From positions 1-8,191 of the forward strand of contig JAQWDO010000030.1 in assembly GCA_028705415.1 (NCBI GenBank): a DNA stretch of 8,191 bases, read 5' to 3'. The notes under the pieces were generated by a model. It was not told the DNA's origin. It made no database searches and saw nothing but the letters and a program-made list of their open reading frames with translations. Shown in pieces: positions 1-7,248 of this stretch. This DNA comes from Dehalococcoidales bacterium. GTDB lineage: Bacteria > Chloroflexota > Dehalococcoidia > Dehalococcoidales > CSSed11-197. The translations under genes were made by a program, and so were the position numbers. The first letter of the stretch is position 1. Each line of letters starts with the position of its first letter.

Positions 1-222
1 CCCCAGGTATTCATTTATGATGCTCATCCTGGCGGTATCGGAATAGCGGAAAAGGGTTATGAGATTATCACGCAGTTGTGGGAAGCTACTTTCAAGGTGG
101 TCAGAAGCTGTGGTTGCGAAGAGGGCTGCCCGAGCTGCATACAATCTCCCAAATGCGGCAACAACAACGAGCCGCTGGACAAGAAGGCTGCCGAGCGAAT
201 ACTCGCCATGCTTTTATATTAA
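1..222 (+). CDS. C-terminal end of MrfA/YprA-type DEAD/DEAH helicase (DUF1998), 5' truncated by window
   Basis: The reading frame is open from base 1 to a TAA at 220-222, giving 73 residues of the C-terminus; the rest lies outside the window. A segment reading DAHPGGIGIAEKGYE (residues 8-22) is followed by a tight cysteine cluster, with Cys at residues 37, 39, 43, 46 and 52 (CGCEEGCPSC then PKCGN). This arrangement is the hallmark of the zinc-binding DUF1998 region at the end of superfamily 2 helicases of the B. subtilis MrfA (YprA) type. In that family the cysteines bind metal, and MrfA acts in repair of mitomycin-type DNA damage. The helicase motor itself is not visible, so the family call rests on the tail alone. 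The gene converges on plsY with one base between the stop codons. Confidence 0.85.
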   Translation, partial: PQVFIYDAHPGGIGIAEKGYEIITQLWEATFKVVRSCGCEEGCPSCIQSPKCGNNNEPLDKKAAERILAMLLY

Positions 223-231
223 ATTAAAAGC
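210..231. repeat. 7-bp perfect inverted repeat across two convergent stop codons
   Basis: GCTTTTA (210-216) and TAAAAGC (225-231) are perfect inverted arms around an 8-nt AT-rich spacer that contains both stop codons (220-222 on +, 224-226 on -). No T-tract follows the arms on either strand, and each stem has only two G-C pairs. It is therefore a poor intrinsic terminator and may simply reflect AT-rich sequence. Confidence 0.3.
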
Positions 232-871
232 GGTCTTTAAGGTTCTTGCGCTTGATGACTCTGGACCAGCTGCCGCCTTTTGATTTCATTTCCACAATCC
301 GCGGGATATAGCTCAAAAAAGGAATAAGCAGCATAACAGCGGAATAGGCGACATAATCCCCTCGGCCGTATATCAGCCAGGCAACAAACGGAAAACTGAT
401 CATGGCGAGCCCGTAACTTAAAGTCGGGAAGCGGGTGATGGCAAGAAGAATTAGCAAACATCCGAAGCCGATTGGTAAACACCACGGCATCAGGAAAATA
501 ATTACACCTATAAGAGTGGCCCCGCCTTTACCGCCCTTGAACTTCAGCCATACGGGATAGTTATGACCTATTACCACAAACAAGCCGGCGATCATTTCTA
601 CAATCACAATTGTTTCGTTACCGGTGGCAAGCTGGCATAAAAAGCGTGCCAGTGCTACAGCTGCGGCACCTTTCAGGACATCAGTTGCCAGAACCATAAC
701 TCCCGGGATAATTCCCAGGTTGTAGAAGGTGTTCATGGCACCCATGTTATGGCTGCCGATTGTGCGTATGTCTATACCCTTGACCAGGCGGCCGGCTATA
801 TAAGCGGAAGGTATGGAGCCGATAAAGTAGGCTGCAATTACTGCCAGTATGGCTGCCAGGGTTTCGTTCAT
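224..871 (-). CDS. plsY: PlsY-family acyl-phosphate:glycerol-3-phosphate acyltransferase, divergent
   Basis: The predicted protein is a 215-residue integral membrane protein. PlsY transfers the acyl group of acyl-phosphate to sn-glycerol-3-phosphate, making lysophosphatidic acid, the first committed step of phospholipid synthesis in most bacteria. Visible family marks are GSIPSAYIAGR (18-28), GSHNMGAMN (39-47, where the family usually reads GSGNxGATN) and GHNYPVWLKFKGGKG (102-116), the glycine-rich second motif. Hydrophobic stretches near 4-24, 54-78, 86-103, 119-146, 153-168 and 174-192 suit a multi-pass protein of normal length. The third conserved motif near the C-terminus, usually like HRxNIxRLxxGxE, is not recognisable; the tail is basic instead. 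The ATG has an AGGGAG ribosome binding site 10 nt upstream (882-887). It follows recJ by 31 nt, so the two are probably cotranscribed. The family is secure; true glycerol-3-phosphate activity is less so. Confidence 0.88.
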   Translation of the reverse strand: MNETLAAILAVIAAYFIGSIPSAYIAGRLVKGIDIRTIGSHNMGAMNTFYNLGIIPGVMVLATDVLKGAAAVALARFLCQLATGNETIVIVEMIAGLFVVIGHNYPVWLKFKGGKGGATLIGVIIFLMPWCLPIGFGCLLILLAITRFPTLSYGLAMISFPFVAWLIYGRGDYVAYSAVMLLIPFLSYIPRIVEMKSKGGSWSRVIKRKNLKDRF

Positions 872-902
872 TTTCCAGTTACTCCCTCAGGTTTCTGTTT
901 TT

Positions 903-2585
903 TCAGTCAGAAGGTTTCATATCCAGCAGTTTAAGTCTGAGCCTGGTTTCCCCGTTCCATTCATCCTGTTCCAGGTTGAATGCAATATCCATTCTGCTTT
1001 TGACATCTTCAAGATTGTCTCCCTGGCCAAAAGCAACCACATCCCAAACCGCTCCGCAGTTTTTTACCTGCAAGCGCAGGTGCTTGCCGGTGCTGCCCAT
1101 TTGCCGGCATTTGATTATTTCAACACCGCGGCTGGCAAGTACCGGCACCGGGTTTCCCTTGCCAAACGGAGCCATCACGGAAATTGCCTGGTAAGCTCTT
1201 CCCCCGATTTCATTGAGTGTAACCTCTGCATCAATCTCAAGAGATGGTTTTAAATCGAGACCTTCAAGTTTTTCCCTGGCTATACGATCCATCTCCTGTA
1301 AAAAAGAAGCGAGGTTACCAGTTTTCAGGCTGAAGCCAGCCGCCTGGGGGTGCCCTCCATAACGGTTCAAATACCCCGAGAGACTGTTTATTGCATTGAT
1401 AATATCAAACTCTGCAATAGAACGGCAACTGCCCTGGCATACCTTCTGGCCGGTTTTTATCACAATTGCCGGCCGGTAGAATTCGTTGGCAATTCTGCCA
1501 GCCACCAGTCCGATAATACCGGCCGGGTATTCGTCGGCGCGGGCAATAAGCAGGCTGCCGGCTTCCTGCCCCAAAATTTGTCCTCTGGCATGAGTACAGG
1601 CTTTTAGTGTCATCTTCTGGCGTTCCAGGTTTTGCTCTTCCAGCCTGGAAGCCAGACGGTGAGCTTCTTTCCAGTCTTCTGTTACCAGCAGGTTGTAACC
1701 ACCCAGGGCATGTTCAAGTCTTCCGGCAGCGTTGAGCCGGGGTGCCAGAGCCCACGAAACATCTTCGGATGTTACCTTCTCCGGGCGAAGGCCGGCAAAT
1801 TCCATCATCATACGAATGCCAAGCCTCGGATCGGAATTGATTTTTTCAAGCCCCCGTTTTACCAGGTAGCGGTTTTCGCCTACTAAAGGCATCATATCGG
1901 CAATAGTGCCGAGGGCTACCAGGTCGAGGAAGTTGTCAGTTTCATCGGTTTTGCCGATGCTTTCGTAAAGTGCCTGCACCAGCTTGTAGCTGACGCCGAC
2001 ACCGGAGAGCTCCCGGAAAGGATAATCACTGTCATTGCGTTTGGGATTGACGATCGCAACAGCGGCGGGTAATTCCTCCAGCGGGTTGTGATGGTCGGTG
2101 ATGATAATATCTATACCCTTGCGCTTTGCCTGCCGGGTTTCCGCAATGCCAGTGACGCCGCAATCGGTAGTGATGATAAGAGTTACACCGAGGTCATGTA
2201 GTTCGTTGAGAGCGGCTCGGTTGATGCCGTGGCCTTCGTTCATCCGGTGCGGTATATACGGATAGACGGTGCCCCCCAATTTTTGTATTGCCTGCACAAG
2301 TAATACGGTGCCGGTAATGCCATCTGTGTCGAAATCACCGTAGACTGCCATTATTTCACCGGAAAGAAGCGCCTGGTAAATCCGGCTGGTAGCCTGCCGG
2401 ATATCCGGCATGAGGTAAGGATCGTGGGAGAGCGATTCACCGCCTTCCAGAAACGCTGAAACAGAAGAAAAGGTCTCCAAACCACGGTTATAAAAAATTT
2501 GTTTAATCAGGTGAGAAAACCCGTTTTCTCCAGCCAGGAAACCGGCGGGAGCAGCAGGTTTTAATTTCCAATGTAATTGGGGCAA
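903..2585 (-). CDS. recJ: single-stranded-DNA-specific exonuclease RecJ
   Basis: RecJ is a 5'-3' single-strand DNA exonuclease of the DHH phosphoesterase family, used in recombinational and mismatch repair. With the start chosen here the protein has 560 residues, the length of the short E. coli-like form. Metal-binding motifs are intact: DFDTDG (84-89), TDCG (140-143), DHH (164-166), then SGVGVSYK (194-201) and DLVALGTIAD (221-230). RLNAAGRL (283-290) follows, then the DHHA1 motif YGGHPQAAGFSL (409-420) and the OB-fold entry MAPFGKGNPVPVL (471-483). I start at TTG 2583-2585 because AGGAGG lies 5 nt upstream (2591-2596). An in-frame TTG at 2613-2615 would add ten residues, but it has no good ribosome binding site and overlaps the predicted -10 element. 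plsY follows 31 nt downstream. No internal frameshift or lost motif was seen. Confidence 0.95.
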   Translation of the reverse strand: MPQLHWKLKPAAPAGFLAGENGFSHLIKQIFYNRGLETFSSVSAFLEGGESLSHDPYLMPDIRQATSRIYQALLSGEIMAVYGDFDTDGITGTVLLVQAIQKLGGTVYPYIPHRMNEGHGINRAALNELHDLGVTLIITTDCGVTGIAETRQAKRKGIDIIITDHHNPLEELPAAVAIVNPKRNDSDYPFRELSGVGVSYKLVQALYESIGKTDETDNFLDLVALGTIADMMPLVGENRYLVKRGLEKINSDPRLGIRMMMEFAGLRPEKVTSEDVSWALAPRLNAAGRLEHALGGYNLLVTEDWKEAHRLASRLEEQNLERQKMTLKACTHARGQILGQEAGSLLIARADEYPAGIIGLVAGRIANEFYRPAIVIKTGQKVCQGSCRSIAEFDIINAINSLSGYLNRYGGHPQAAGFSLKTGNLASFLQEMDRIAREKLEGLDLKPSLEIDAEVTLNEIGGRAYQAISVMAPFGKGNPVPVLASRGVEIIKCRQMGSTGKHLRLQVKNCGAVWDVVAFGQGDNLEDVKSRMDIAFNLEQDEWNGETRLRLKLLDMKPSD

Positions 2586-2590
2586 GCAAT

Positions 2591-2596
2591 CCTCCT
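2591..2596 (-). promoter_or_regulatory. AGGAGG ribosome binding site that sets the recJ start
   Basis: On the minus strand AGGAGG is followed by 5 nt and then TTG (2583-2585). It lies inside the longer possible reading frame that starts at 2615, so it argues for the shorter protein. Confidence 0.75.
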
Positions 2597-2605
2597 GGTA
2601 AGTTA

Positions 2606-2634
2606 AAAATACCAAACAATACCGATCAAGTCAA
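2606..2634 (-). promoter_or_regulatory. predicted sigma-70/sigma-A promoter of recJ-plsY
   Basis: On the minus strand TTGACT (2629-2634) is separated by exactly 17 nt from TATTTT (2606-2611). Transcription would begin near 2599, just before the AGGAGG site, giving a very short leader. It lies between the end of the acyl-CoA synthetase gene and recJ, so recJ-plsY can be expressed independently of the transporter operon. I see no convincing terminator between the two units, so some read-through is possible. Confidence 0.55.
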
Positions 2635-2674
2635 ATATAAACAGGGTGCTGGACGAATTGATAACAGGGATAAA

Positions 2675-4222
2675 TTACCCGCTGTATTTTTCCCTCAATA
2701 CCGGTTTTTCGATTTTCCCGGTAGGATTACGGGGCACTTTGTCAAAAAATATCAAACGTGGCCTTTTGTAGCGGGGCAGGGTCTTTTCGCAGTAATTGGC
2801 AATTTCCTCTTGCGTAAGTTTTGTCCCGGGCTGCGGATCGATTACTACCGCTACGATTTCACCCAGGCGTTCATCCTTGACACCGATCGCAGCTACGTCA
2901 TAGACACCGGGGTGAGCTGAAAGGGCCTCTTCTATTTCAACCGGAAAAATGTTTTCTCCGCCGGTGATAATTACATCTTTTTTGCGGTCCACCAGATATA
3001 TGAAGCCATCCTCATCCGTTTTTGCCATATCACCTGTATAAAGCCAGCCGTCGCGGATGGCTTCTGCGGTTTTGGCAGGGTTTTTGTAATATTCTTTCAT
3101 TACGCCGTTGCCTTTTACCAGCAGTTCACCGACTTTTCCGGGCGCAGCATCCCGGCCGGATTCATCCACTATTCGGGTGGACCATCCTTCTCCTGCTTTA
3201 CCGATAGCGCCGACTTTATGCTCGTTTTCTAAGCCAAGATGAACGCAACCCGGGCCAGTGCTTTCGCTGAGTCCGTAATTGGTATCGTAGGCAACACCTG
3301 GAAAATAGGCTTTCCAGCGCTTGACCAGGCTGGGCGGCACCGGTTGAGCGCCGATGTGCATCAGCCTGAGGTTGCTTAAATCATAATCTGCGAGTTTGAG
3401 CTCGCCTCTGTCCAGTTCTCCCAGGATGTCCTGTGCCCAGGGAACCAGAAGCCATATGATGGTGCCACGCTCCGAGTGCAGAGCATCCAGTATATTTTTC
3501 GGTTTTATTTCGGTAAGAATGGTTGCCTTACTGCCGGAGTACAAACTGCCGAACCAGTGCATTTTGGCTCCTGTATGATAAAGCGGGGGTAAAAGAATGA
3601 AGTTGTCTTCTTTAGTTTGATGATGGTGCTTTTGTTCGGTAACGGCAGCATGCATCATGTTCTTGTGAGTAAGCACTATCGGCTTGGGGTCCCCGGTGGT
3701 GCCGGATGTAAAGTACAAACCGCAAACGTCGTTCTGATTAAAGCTGATCTCCCGAGCATTCGGTTTATACGAAGTAATCAGCGTGTTCAAATTATCCATT
3801 CCTGTCTGAGCATCGATTCCTGTATATATGTAATGCTTTATCCGGTTCAAGCCAGATTTGGCTTCCTCAACCCTTCCAACAAATTCGGGTCCCAATATGA
3901 TGGTGCTGGCCTCGGAGATGTTTGCGCAATAGAGAATGTCCCTGGAGGTGAAACGAAAATTAAGCGGAACCGCCCATGCCCCGGTTTTAAGTATGGCGAA
4001 GTAGCAGATCAGCCAGTCGATCGAGTTCATCATCAGGTGTATGACTTTATCTTCCCTGCCGATGCCTCTGGCAACCAGAGCGGTTGCAAGCCGGTTTATA
4101 CTTTCATTGAATTCTGACCAGGTGACTGCCCTTCGGTAAGCAGTGGAAGGCTTCAGTTCTATAAGGGCAGTATCGGCAGGGTATAATTCTGCGTTTCGGC
4201 TAACAAGGTCGAGTATTGTCAT
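2675..4222 (-). CDS. AMP-forming acyl-CoA synthetase (carboxylate-CoA ligase)
   Basis: This 515-residue protein of the ANL (class I adenylate-forming) superfamily would activate a carboxylic acid with ATP to an acyl-AMP and then form the CoA thioester in the cytoplasm. Signature motifs are complete and in order: P-loop FTSGTTGDPK (171-180), YGLSEST (316-322), YTGD (395-398), the hinge region DRKKDVIITGGENIFPVEIE (412-431), and PRNPTGKIEK (497-506) with the adenylation lysine at 503. Length is normal for fatty or aromatic acid-CoA ligases. Specificity cannot be read from the sequence. It starts 51 nt after the dctM stop on the same strand with no obvious terminator between, which suggests cotranscription and that its substrate is what the transporter imports. 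The ribosome binding site is weak (AAAGA about 12 nt before the ATG). The ATG is favoured because MTILDLVSRNAELYP is a typical family N-terminus. Confidence 0.92.
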   Translation of the reverse strand: MTILDLVSRNAELYPADTALIELKPSTAYRRAVTWSEFNESINRLATALVARGIGREDKVIHLMMNSIDWLICYFAILKTGAWAVPLNFRFTSRDILYCANISEASTIILGPEFVGRVEEAKSGLNRIKHYIYTGIDAQTGMDNLNTLITSYKPNAREISFNQNDVCGLYFTSGTTGDPKPIVLTHKNMMHAAVTEQKHHHQTKEDNFILLPPLYHTGAKMHWFGSLYSGSKATILTEIKPKNILDALHSERGTIIWLLVPWAQDILGELDRGELKLADYDLSNLRLMHIGAQPVPPSLVKRWKAYFPGVAYDTNYGLSESTGPGCVHLGLENEHKVGAIGKAGEGWSTRIVDESGRDAAPGKVGELLVKGNGVMKEYYKNPAKTAEAIRDGWLYTGDMAKTDEDGFIYLVDRKKDVIITGGENIFPVEIEEALSAHPGVYDVAAIGVKDERLGEIVAVVIDPQPGTKLTQEEIANYCEKTLPRYKRPRLIFFDKVPRNPTGKIEKPVLREKYSG

Positions 4223-4273
4223 TTAATAAATATCTTTCAAATCAGTATTTACCGGGAACTGTTATTACTGTAA

Positions 4274-5575
4274 TTAATGTAGCAGGTTGGGTAAAAAGGT
4301 GGCGATTTGCGGGAACGCCAGCAATATTCCGATTGCTACGAGGATAGCCGCCAGGAAGGGAAATATGCCCTTGAAGATAGTTTCCAGCGCCACATCTTCT
4401 GTAATGCTCTTGATGACATAAACATTTAAGCCTACAGGAGGAGTGATAACTCCCATCTCGGTCACCAGCACTACAATCACGCCGAACCATATCGGGTCAA
4501 AACCGAGGGCGGTAACCAGCGGGTACAGGATGGGTATGGTAAGGGTTATCATGGCCAGCGCATCCATAAAGAAGCCACCGATCAAGTAAATGAGGATTAT
4601 TATACCCATCACGGCCGCCGGGTGAAGGTCGAGTCCTCCTACCCATCCAGCCAGGCTGGCGGGTATGGTAGTGACAGCCATGAAGTGGCCAAATACCACC
4701 GCACCGGTAATAATTACAATAACTTCGCAGGTTATTTTAAGCGCATCTTTTACCGCAAACATAAAATTGGGCAGGCTCATCTGCCGCCGCATGAGGCCGA
4801 GTATCAGTACGCCAGCCGCACCAACCGCACCAGCCTGCATAGGGCTGAACCAGCCCAGGAACAACCCGCCGATAACCAGAGCAAACAGGACGAGGGTATC
4901 TGCCATTCCGCCGAGGCCGGAGATCTTCTCTCTCCAGGTGGTTGCCTGGCCGGCAGGGGCAAGTGCCGGGTTTTTCCAGCACATCACAAGCACCACAACT
5001 ACAAACAAGCTTGCCAGCATCACTCCCGGCAGAATGCCGGCCAGAAACAGCGCACCGATAGATTGTTCCGTCATGATGCCGTAGACCATAAACACCGTGG
5101 ACGGCGGAATAAGTATTCCCAGGGAGCCGGCAGCTGCAACTGAGCCGGTAGCCAGGGAATCATCGTAATTAAACCTCTTCATTTCCGGCAGTGCCACCCG
5201 CCCCATGGCTGCCGCGGTAGCGTTGGTGGAACCGCAGATGGCAGCAAAGCCGGCACAGGCGGCAATGGTGGCAATCACCAGACCGCCCTTAAACTCGCCA
5301 AATATCTTGTGAGTGGAAGAATACAGCTTGCGGCTCATCCCGGTAGCAAAGGCAAGAGACCCCATGAAGATAAACATGGGTATCACTGTAAGGGAGTAGT
5401 TGGAAAAGGTGGTAAAAACGTCTCGTGCCAGCAGGCTCAAGCCCGCTTCAGGCGAAACCAGCAAGCAAAACCCGGCTGTTCCTACTATGGCCATGGCAAA
5501 GCCAACCGGCGTGCCAACCAGGAAGAGGGCTATCAGTACGGCAATGCCGATAAGCCCTATGGCCACCGGGCTCAT
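4274..5575 (-). CDS. dctM: TRAP transporter large membrane subunit DctM
   Basis: The 433-residue, highly hydrophobic protein is the transport channel subunit of a tripartite ATP-independent periplasmic (TRAP) transporter, which couples solute uptake to an ion gradient, commonly sodium. Family signatures are GSTNATAAAMG (115-125) followed by LPEMKRFNYDDSLATGS, then GILIPPSTVFMVYG (153-166), LFLAGILPGVML (176-187), GFFMDALAMITLTIPILYPL (334-353) and TEMGVITPPVGLNVYVIKSI (372-391). Length and an estimated dozen membrane segments are typical. The ATG overlaps the dctQ stop codon in an ATGA quartet (5572-5575), the usual arrangement for coupled translation of the two membrane subunits. A short AGG-containing site lies just upstream. 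Together with dctQ and dctP it forms a complete transporter. Confidence 0.95.
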   Translation of the reverse strand: MSPVAIGLIGIAVLIALFLVGTPVGFAMAIVGTAGFCLLVSPEAGLSLLARDVFTTFSNYSLTVIPMFIFMGSLAFATGMSRKLYSSTHKIFGEFKGGLVIATIAACAGFAAICGSTNATAAAMGRVALPEMKRFNYDDSLATGSVAAAGSLGILIPPSTVFMVYGIMTEQSIGALFLAGILPGVMLASLFVVVVLVMCWKNPALAPAGQATTWREKISGLGGMADTLVLFALVIGGLFLGWFSPMQAGAVGAAGVLILGLMRRQMSLPNFMFAVKDALKITCEVIVIITGAVVFGHFMAVTTIPASLAGWVGGLDLHPAAVMGIIILIYLIGGFFMDALAMITLTIPILYPLVTALGFDPIWFGVIVVLVTEMGVITPPVGLNVYVIKSITEDVALETIFKGIFPFLAAILVAIGILLAFPQIATFLPNLLH

Positions 5576-6060
5576 TTACCTGCCATCCGTTTTAAATAAT
5601 TAATAAGCTCGATTAAAAGCTGAAGGCAAACCGGTATACAGCAGACCCCTATGGCGTATACAAAAGGGTAAAAGGGGATTCTCTGTGTCATGGATACTTC
5701 ACCGGCAAGCTGGAGAACTCGGGCGTATTCAAAGCTTCTCCACGCCAGCAGTGCAAACAGTGTTATGCCGATCAGGCTTACCAGCACCCCGAAGATATCA
5801 CGGATCTTTTCCGGAAGACGCGTAACAAAAAATTCCACCTGGATGTGGCCTTTTAACTGCTGGGTATAACCCAGCGCAAAGGCAACTACAACCACCCCCA
5901 GAAAGCTCACCAGTTCAATAGCACCGGGAATGGGGGAAGAAAATATCTTTATGGCAATAACATCAGCCACCGTGAGGGCAAGCATGATAACCAGCCCGGC
6001 ACCGGCAACCCAGTTAAAACCCTGGTTTAACCAACCCGAAATCTTTTTCAGCTGTTCCAT
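5572..6060 (-). CDS. dctQ: TRAP transporter small membrane subunit DctQ
   Basis: The protein has 162 residues with four hydrophobic segments near 14-35, 46-66, 86-108 and 130-155, the topology of DctQ. DctQ pairs with DctM to make the membrane part of a TRAP transporter. Loosely conserved features include AIELVSFLG (47-55), GHIQVEFF (71-78) and an IPFYPFVYAIG stretch (128-138) opening the last helix. The family is poorly conserved in sequence, so the call leans on size, topology and position between dctP and dctM. Its stop overlaps the dctM start by 4 nt. It begins 62 nt after dctP, beyond a hairpin, and has no strong ribosome binding site, only A-rich sequence upstream. That could mean lower translation than dctP. 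Confidence 0.9.
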   Translation of the reverse strand: MEQLKKISGWLNQGFNWVAGAGLVIMLALTVADVIAIKIFSSPIPGAIELVSFLGVVVVAFALGYTQQLKGHIQVEFFVTRLPEKIRDIFGVLVSLIGITLFALLAWRSFEYARVLQLAGEVSMTQRIPFYPFVYAIGVCCIPVCLQLLIELINYLKRMAGK

Positions 6061-6095
6061 TACAGTTTTATTTCTTTATTTAAGCACGGGGGCCC

Positions 6096-6123
6096 AAGAA
6101 AACCGGCCACACGGCCAACTTTT
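6096..6123 (-). terminator. hairpin with T-rich tail between dctP and dctQ, possible attenuator
   Basis: On the minus strand, directly after the dctP stop, TTGGCC and GGCCGG pair around a GTGT loop (four G-C pairs plus two G-T wobbles). The flanking AAAA and TTTT can extend the stem across one bulged G, and TTTTCTT follows. It has the shape of a weak intrinsic terminator. Partial termination or 3'-end protection here would leave more dctP than dctQM message. Confidence 0.4.
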
Positions 6124-7220
6124 TAGCCCAGGTATTCTGCCAGGTTATCCTCAACCCAGGCAACACTTTCATCAAGGCTCGGTGAGTTATCTGCCCAGTA
6201 GCTAACCCGCTGGAGAAGATACTCTTCATAATCTTCAGCCTCCAGGCCGAGGGCGTTTTTATCGGTTATGTATTTATCTATCAACGGTTCAACTGCTGCT
6301 GCTCTCCAGATTTCAACCTGCTCATCAGTCAGCTCAATAACTTCCCGGTTGCCGCCAAGGCTCAGGAAGTAATCGATTCCGGCTTTATCGTAATAGTCCC
6401 AAACCATACCGTGTTTTTCTATCCACTCTTCGCTTACCTGGCTGATTATATCCTGCAGATCTCCGGGCAGTGAGTTCCACTTGGTCTGGTTAAAAACCAC
6501 AAACATCATGGTGGTATTGCCCACTTCATAACAGTTGGTTACATATTTGGCCACTTCAGCCTGGTTCCAGCCCTTCAGGACTTCCCTGGGGGTGTAGCTT
6601 CCATCAACGATCCCGCGGGCCATAAGTTCGTAGGTTTCCCCCTGGCTGGCGCCGTAGCCTTCCGCTCCCAGCGCTTTAACCACATTGGCGCCTATCCCGG
6701 TTGCCCGGATTATTAGCCCCTTGAGGTCATCGAGCACGGATATTTTCTTGGTTTTACTGATGATAACGCCGGGGCCATGGGCATGGAAATACAGCGGTTT
6801 TACGTCATCCAGTTCGGCGGGTGTGAATTCATTATAATAATCGTTGGCTGCCATGGTGGCCACATAACCATTGACGTATCCATGAGGCAGGTCTACCAGC
6901 TCGGATACCGGAAAGCGGCCCGGTGTATAAGAAAAGCAGGACATGCCGATATCGGAAATGCCCTGCACAACGCCATCGTAGACGCCGGCTGCTGCGGTAA
7001 GGGTCCCGCTCGGGTAGTAGTTTATCTTTATCCTGCCTTCACTGCGGTCCTGAATCTCTTCTATCCATTTTTCAGCCAGTATCGAGTTCAGGTGAGTGGA
7101 AGGGAAAAAGTTGGAGTAAGATAGCTCATAAACATCTTCCTGGGATCCGTTGCAACCGGTGAGAATAAATTGCCCGAGTAAAACCAGTATCAGGACTGCT
7201 GCTAATAAGCGTCTTTTCAC
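6123..7220 (-). CDS. dctP: TRAP transporter solute-binding lipoprotein DctP
   Basis: The 365-residue extracytoplasmic protein would capture the transported solute and hand it to DctQM. Residues 1-23 form a lipoprotein signal peptide: KRR, a hydrophobic core, then the lipobox LTGC with Cys23 as the lipidation site. The mature part matches the DctP fold family, with IKINYYPSGTL (64-74), GVVQGISDIGM (83-93) and DDLKGLIIRATGIGANVVKALG (164-185). Arg172 sits where the family carries the arginine that grips the substrate carboxylate. A membrane-anchored binding protein is usual in bacteria with one membrane, but also occurs elsewhere. The start is GTG (7218-7220), with GGAG 7 nt upstream (7228-7231). 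It is the first gene of the operon and has its own predicted promoter. Substrate identity cannot be derived; a monocarboxylate is suggested by the downstream CoA ligase. Confidence 0.93.
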   Translation of the reverse strand: MKRRLLAAVLILVLLGQFILTGCNGSQEDVYELSYSNFFPSTHLNSILAEKWIEEIQDRSEGRIKINYYPSGTLTAAAGVYDGVVQGISDIGMSCFSYTPGRFPVSELVDLPHGYVNGYVATMAANDYYNEFTPAELDDVKPLYFHAHGPGVIISKTKKISVLDDLKGLIIRATGIGANVVKALGAEGYGASQGETYELMARGIVDGSYTPREVLKGWNQAEVAKYVTNCYEVGNTTMMFVVFNQTKWNSLPGDLQDIISQVSEEWIEKHGMVWDYYDKAGIDYFLSLGGNREVIELTDEQVEIWRAAAVEPLIDKYITDKNALGLEAEDYEEYLLQRVSYWADNSPSLDESVAWVEDNLAEYLG

Positions 7221-7248
7221 TGTAATTCTCCATCAACTTTATAATTTT

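Noticed and set aside
59..283. Open frame of 74 codons on the + strand across the helicase-plsY junction
   Set aside because: It is out of frame with the DUF1998 tail, which shows the conserved cysteine cluster, and then antisense to plsY.
849..1253. Open frame of 134 codons on the + strand
   Set aside because: It is antisense to the end of recJ and the start of plsY; the product has no recognisable features.
2635..2677. Terminator between the acyl-CoA synthetase gene and recJ
   Set aside because: The only pairing found is a 3-bp GGG/CCC stem around AT-rich bases (near 2667-2680), with no stable hairpin and T-run.
3617..4117. Open frame of 166 codons on the + strand
   Set aside because: It is antisense to the P-loop half of the acyl-CoA synthetase and has no family resemblance.
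4622..5143. Long open frame on the + strand (173 codons), with another overlapping at 4665-5084
   Set aside because: Both are antisense to dctM, whose family motifs are intact. The products are low-complexity, rich in His, Gln and Thr, and have no recognisable domain.
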